A stretch of 8,459 nt of DNA from GCA-2726245 sp035513655 (GTDB taxonomy: Bacteria; Planctomycetota; Planctomycetia; Pirellulales; Pirellulaceae), in the NCBI GenBank assembly GCA_035513655.1, contig DATKBV010000345.1:1-8459 (forward strand), read 5' to 3'. Shown here piece by piece: positions 6,000 through 8,459 of this stretch. Both the position numbers and the translations under genes were made by a program. Numbering within the stretch: position 1 is the first letter of the stretch; each line of letters starts with the position of its first letter. Under the pieces are notes generated by a model that was not told the origin of the DNA, did no database searches, and saw nothing but the letters and a program-made list of their open reading frames with translations.

Positions 6000-7841
6000 G
6001 CGCTGTGTCTTGTCATCTTGCAAACGTGCCACCTTAGCCGCATAGTCCTGGGCCTTGGCGCTGTGCCCGCCTGCCCGATGCATTTCGGCCAGATTGGCAT
6101 AGGGAACGATGAGCGACTGTTGATCGAGCAGACTCGCCTTCGTCGCTCGCTCCATTAAGTCGAGACCGCGCTCCGTAAGCTTCACGGCCTCGTCAGCCGC
6201 CTCGGCCTTCCAATACGAAACGCCCATGCTCACAAGTCGCTCGCCATGAATGCCCGTGTCGTAAAGGTCTGACTTTGGCAGCCCGTCATCGAAGTGCGGC
6301 AATGCACGTTCATACCACCGCACGGCTTCCGAGTGCTCTTTGTGATTGATCGCGTAGATCGAACCCACGTAAAAGTACAAGCGGCCGATCAGATAGCGTG
6401 CCTGTGAGTTCGCCTTCCGATCCTTGGGCAGCTCGTCGACCAGGCGCACCGCTTCGCCGGCGTACTTCAAAGCCTGCGAGTAACGTGCGCGACTCTGTTC
6501 GATTCGCAATGCAGCATAGTTCGCCTGCAACAACTCCCATTGAATGTGTTGCTTGTAGAGCGGATCGGTCGAGGCTTCGATCAGCTGGTTTCCCATTTCC
6601 TGTGCGGCTTCGACGACTGACGATGTATCGATCACTTCGCCGTCCATGGCGGCGTAAACTTCCAGCGTGCGTCGCCAGACCAGTATCGGCAAGATCGGAT
6701 CGGCACCATCATTTTGCACAAAACCCGTCGCGAGTTCCTCGGCGCTGTGAAGCCATTTCGGCACAACCTCCGATTTGCGGGCCCAGTGTCCCTGGGCGAT
6801 GTCGCTGGCTGCGCCAAGATGGGCGTCGACGAGAATCTGCTCCGCTTCGTGGCGAATGTGTACGTCTTCGTCGGTCACCAGCGGAGTGACAGTCTTGACG
6901 GCGGCGAGGTGATGCTTGACGGCCGCTTGGTAATCCCGATTCAGGCCGCTCGACATCAAATCGCCAAGGTCCAGTTCGGCGCGCGCTCGGTCAACGGCCG
7001 CAACATCGGTTCGATCGAGCAGACGCTTCACGGCGACGACCGAGCCCTGCTGGTCGCCTGCCCTCGCCGTGAACTTTGCCTGCGTCAATTGATACCGATC
7101 ATTCTTCGGAGCCAGCAGCGTCGCTTTCTTGGCCAGTTTCAAAGCTTCTTCGGGCTTGCCCGTGATTGCGAGAAGCTGCGCACCGAGCCAGTGGGCTTCG
7201 GCGTTCCGCGGGTCGATGTCGAGAACCCGCTCCAGATCCGCCAGCTTCTGTGTGTATTGATCGCTCGGCGTTGCTGCGACTCGCAGCAGAAACATCTCCG
7301 CGGAAGGCGCTTCAAGCAAGAGCTGTGAAACACGGGGTCGCGGCGAGTTGGCTGCATAGCTGAAGAGGACGCCTCGTTCGGGATACGCAATTCCCAATGC
7401 CTCTTCGGCGTTCTTCACAACAACCGGGGTAAAGGCAGTCAGTCCAAGTTCCTTCGCCAGGGCAGACGGTTCGCGTGGTACATCAAGCTGTGCGAGCACG
7501 GAGACGACCACATCGTTGGTAAGAAACACTTCGACTTTTGGGAACGGGCCGACTTGATACTCGAGCACCGCGTCGATGTCGTTCCCTAGTTCGTTACGAG
7601 GATCGCCCAACTTCTCGATCACTTCGGCCAGCGTCGTCTCGCCCGGAGTTACTCCCAGAAAACCCGCCGTCTGTATTTCAGCCGAGTTTGGTGCCGCTTC
7701 CGCCTCTTCCGTCGCAACGGCAGTCCGCTGCGACGACTCGTTGGTGTCAGATTGCTGCGCACGCGCGACCGCACCGCACCAGCCAAGTACGCTTGGCAGT
7801 ACCCAAGTCAAAATGAGAGCGCGAGACATCGAGTCACGCAT
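5997..7841 (-). CDS. Secreted TPR-repeat protein
   Basis: This 614-residue protein starts with a typical signal peptide: MRDSMSR, a hydrophobic core (about 8-24), then AVARA-QQ, with cleavage likely after A28. A polar linker (30-57) leads to a small domain (about 58-190) that opens GFLGVTPGETTLAEVIEKLG. The rest is helical, with TPR-like helix pairs around 197-245 (DPRNAEAHWLGAQLLAITGK and what follows), around 304-320, and from about 480 to 605. TPR arrays are protein-binding scaffolds, and the signal peptide places it outside the cytoplasm. The partner is unknown, and no catalytic motif is seen. The ATG at 7841 has GAGGAG nine bases upstream, favouring it over the ATG at residue 5. The protein ends DDKTQR, with a TAG that coincides with the end of an inserted element. 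The cytochrome gene lies 177 bp upstream, so a separate promoter is plausible. Confidence 0.87.
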   Translation of the reverse strand: MRDSMSRALILTWVLPSVLGWCGAVARAQQSDTNESSQRTAVATEEAEAAPNSAEIQTAGFLGVTPGETTLAEVIEKLGDPRNELGNDIDAVLEYQVGPFPKVEVFLTNDVVVSVLAQLDVPREPSALAKELGLTAFTPVVVKNAEEALGIAYPERGVLFSYAANSPRPRVSQLLLEAPSAEMFLLRVAATPSDQYTQKLADLERVLDIDPRNAEAHWLGAQLLAITGKPEEALKLAKKATLLAPKNDRYQLTQAKFTARAGDQQGSVVAVKRLLDRTDVAAVDRARAELDLGDLMSSGLNRDYQAAVKHHLAAVKTVTPLVTDEDVHIRHEAEQILVDAHLGAASDIAQGHWARKSEVVPKWLHSAEELATGFVQNDGADPILPILVWRRTLEVYAAMDGEVIDTSSVVEAAQEMGNQLIEASTDPLYKQHIQWELLQANYAALRIEQSRARYSQALKYAGEAVRLVDELPKDRKANSQARYLIGRLYFYVGSIYAINHKEHSEAVRWYERALPHFDDGLPKSDLYDTGIHGERLVSMGVSYWKAEAADEAVKLTERGLDLMERATKASLLDQQSLIVPYANLAEMHRAGGHSAKAQDYAAKVARLQDDKTQR

Positions 7842-7850
7842 GGAAAAGTG

Positions 7851-7856
7851 CTCCTC
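7851..7856 (-). promoter_or_regulatory. Shine-Dalgarno of the TPR-protein gene
   Basis: On the minus strand GAGGAG is followed by nine bases and then the ATG at 7841. It is the strongest ribosome binding site in the window and decides between two in-frame ATGs that are four codons apart. Confidence 0.7.
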
Positions 7857-7872
7857 GGTCGAACGGCGACTC

Positions 7873-7889
7873 CTCCCAAAATCTGGGAG
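7873..7889. promoter_or_regulatory. Small hairpin upstream of the TPR-protein gene
   Basis: The arms ctccca (7873-7878) and tgggag (7884-7889) form a 6-bp stem with a 5-base loop. It would lie in the 5' leader of the TPR mRNA, about 17 bases before the Shine-Dalgarno. No T-run follows on the minus strand, so it is not a standard terminator for the cytochrome gene. Its function, if any, is unknown. Confidence 0.35.
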
Positions 7890-7895
7890 CGGGGA

Positions 7896-7923
7896 AGTTT
7901 AGCGAATTGTCGACGCGCGTCCA
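7896..7923 (-). promoter_or_regulatory. Candidate sigma-70-like promoter for the TPR-protein gene
   Basis: On the minus strand TGGACG (7918-7923, four of six to TTGACA) is followed by a 16-base spacer and TAAACT (7896-7901, four of six to TATAAT). This would place transcription start shortly before the small hairpin. The match is weak, and planctomycete promoters are poorly predicted from sequence. Confidence 0.28.
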
Positions 7924-7976
7924 GATCGATTGCCCTGATTCTTGGCGATCGGGCCAGGTGCGGAGAAACTCCCGTA

Positions 7977-8014
7977 ACTCCTTACGTGCCGCTCGACTCC
8001 TTACGTGCCGCTCG
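7977..8014. repeat. Two perfect tandem copies of a 19-bp unit
   Basis: The unit actccttacgtgccgctcg occurs at 7977-7995 and again at 7996-8014 with no mismatch. It lies two bases past the cytochrome stop codon and so in its 3' untranslated region. A short inverted repeat (cgtaa-ctcc-ttacg, 7974-7987) overlaps the copy distal to the cytochrome stop. It is most likely a replication-slippage duplication. Confidence 0.88.
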
Positions 8015-8016
8015 CG

Positions 8017-8459
8017 TTACCTCACGGCGTTCAAGTAAGCGAGCAGATCGGCTACCTCTGCCGCGGTAAGTGTATTCAACAACCCATCTGGCATCCAAGA
8101 AGTTGTCGACGGCTGTATTTCCTCGATATCTTGTTTCTCGATTTCGGTAATGCTGTAGGGATCGAGGGCATTGGTGGCGAGGCGGAGTTTGGTCGAGCGA
8201 TAGTCTCCGCCAACAGCGGTGATGCCGACGAAGATGCGTCCGTCAGTCGTGACAACTTGCATCGACTGGTACTTCTCCGGAATCACTTTCGAGGGCTCGA
8301 TCATCGCCGTAAGTAAGTCATGCTGACTGAATCGGCGGCTGACGTTGGTCAAATCAGGACCGATCAATCGACCAAATCCGCCAACGCGATGACAATGCAC
8401 GCACGATGCTTCCGCAAACAGTTGCTTGCCCCGCTCTGCCTCGCCGCGTCTGCTCACTC
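8017..8459 (-). CDS. C-terminal cytochrome c / heme-binding module of a larger protein (N-terminus beyond right edge)
   Basis: The fragment encodes a c-type cytochrome module of the kind found at the C-terminus of large planctomycete and verrucomicrobial proteins (TIGR02603-like heme-binding domain), often behind a beta-propeller dehydrogenase-like region and a HEAT-type region. Heme attaches at C19-V-H-C-H23, counting from codon 8455-8457. The motifs RGKQLF, GPDLTNVSRRF and IEPSKVIPEKY follow, and M122 in WMPDGLLN is the likely distal heme ligand. The fold ends with LTAAEVADLLAYLNAVR. The frame is open to the right edge. A GTG at 8457 could be read as a start, but it lies directly before the RGEAERGKQLF opening of the domain with no export signal, so this is almost certainly the tail of a longer exported protein. 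The role would be periplasmic electron transfer; the electron donor is unknown. Confidence 0.9.
   Translation of the reverse strand, partial: VSRRGEAERGKQLFAEASCVHCHRVGGFGRLIGPDLTNVSRRFSQHDLLTAMIEPSKVIPEKYQSMQVVTTDGRIFVGITAVGGDYRSTKLRLATNALDPYSITEIEKQDIEEIQPSTTSWMPDGLLNTLTAAEVADLLAYLNAVR

Noticed and set aside
6714..7328. A 204-codon plus-strand open frame
   Set aside because: It is antisense to the TPR-protein gene, whose signal peptide, strong Shine-Dalgarno and repeats support the minus strand.
8017..8457. A complete small stand-alone cytochrome starting at the GTG at 8457
   Set aside because: There is no signal peptide, which a periplasmic c-type cytochrome needs, and the sequence starts directly at the domain boundary with the frame open to the edge.

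Overview
The window looks like chromosomal DNA from a planctomycete, most likely of the Pirellulales or a close relative. The clearest marker is the right-edge fragment, a c-type cytochrome module of the CxxCH heme-binding type (TIGR02603-like) that is greatly expanded in Planctomycetes and Verrucomicrobia. The large membrane protein also resembles a family I know mainly from planctomycetes (DUF6798), and the GC content is moderate to high. The assignment is an inference from gene content; no marker gene such as rRNA is present.

All seven genes lie on the minus strand, so they read from right to left. In order of transcription they are: the C-terminal end of a c-type cytochrome protein (8459 to 8017), a secreted TPR protein (7841 to 5997), a polytopic membrane protein (5726 to 4032), a Nudix hydrolase of the CoA-pyrophosphatase type (4015 to 3242), argC (3148 to 2138), argJ (2104 to 911), and the N-terminal 290 codons of an RtcB-type RNA ligase that runs off the left edge (872 to 1). 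The gaps membrane protein-Nudix (16 bp), argC-argJ (33 bp) and argJ-rtcB (38 bp) suggest co-transcription in two blocks. ArgC and ArgJ are consecutive enzymes of arginine synthesis through N-acetylated intermediates: ArgC makes N-acetylglutamate semialdehyde, and ArgJ takes the acetyl group off acetylornithine and can return it to glutamate. The other genes have no obvious metabolic link to them.

The most interesting content is non-genic. (1) A 99-bp element with perfect 16-bp terminal inverted repeats and a likely 3-bp target duplication sits inside the Nudix coding sequence (3707-3805). With the duplication it adds exactly 34 codons without a stop, in a loop just before the Nudix box. Deleting it on paper restores a normal family sequence. 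This resembles the Rickettsia palindromic elements that add segments to proteins. (2) A 177-bp MITE-like element flanked by TA (5819-5999) sits exactly in the stop codon of the TPR gene. The element's first base rebuilds a stop (TAA to TAG by inference). (3) A 19-bp perfect tandem duplication follows directly after the cytochrome gene. No tRNA, rRNA, CRISPR array, transposase gene or convincing intrinsic terminator was seen. No gene-free stretch exceeds 300 bp; the longest, 5727-5996, is mostly the MITE-like element.
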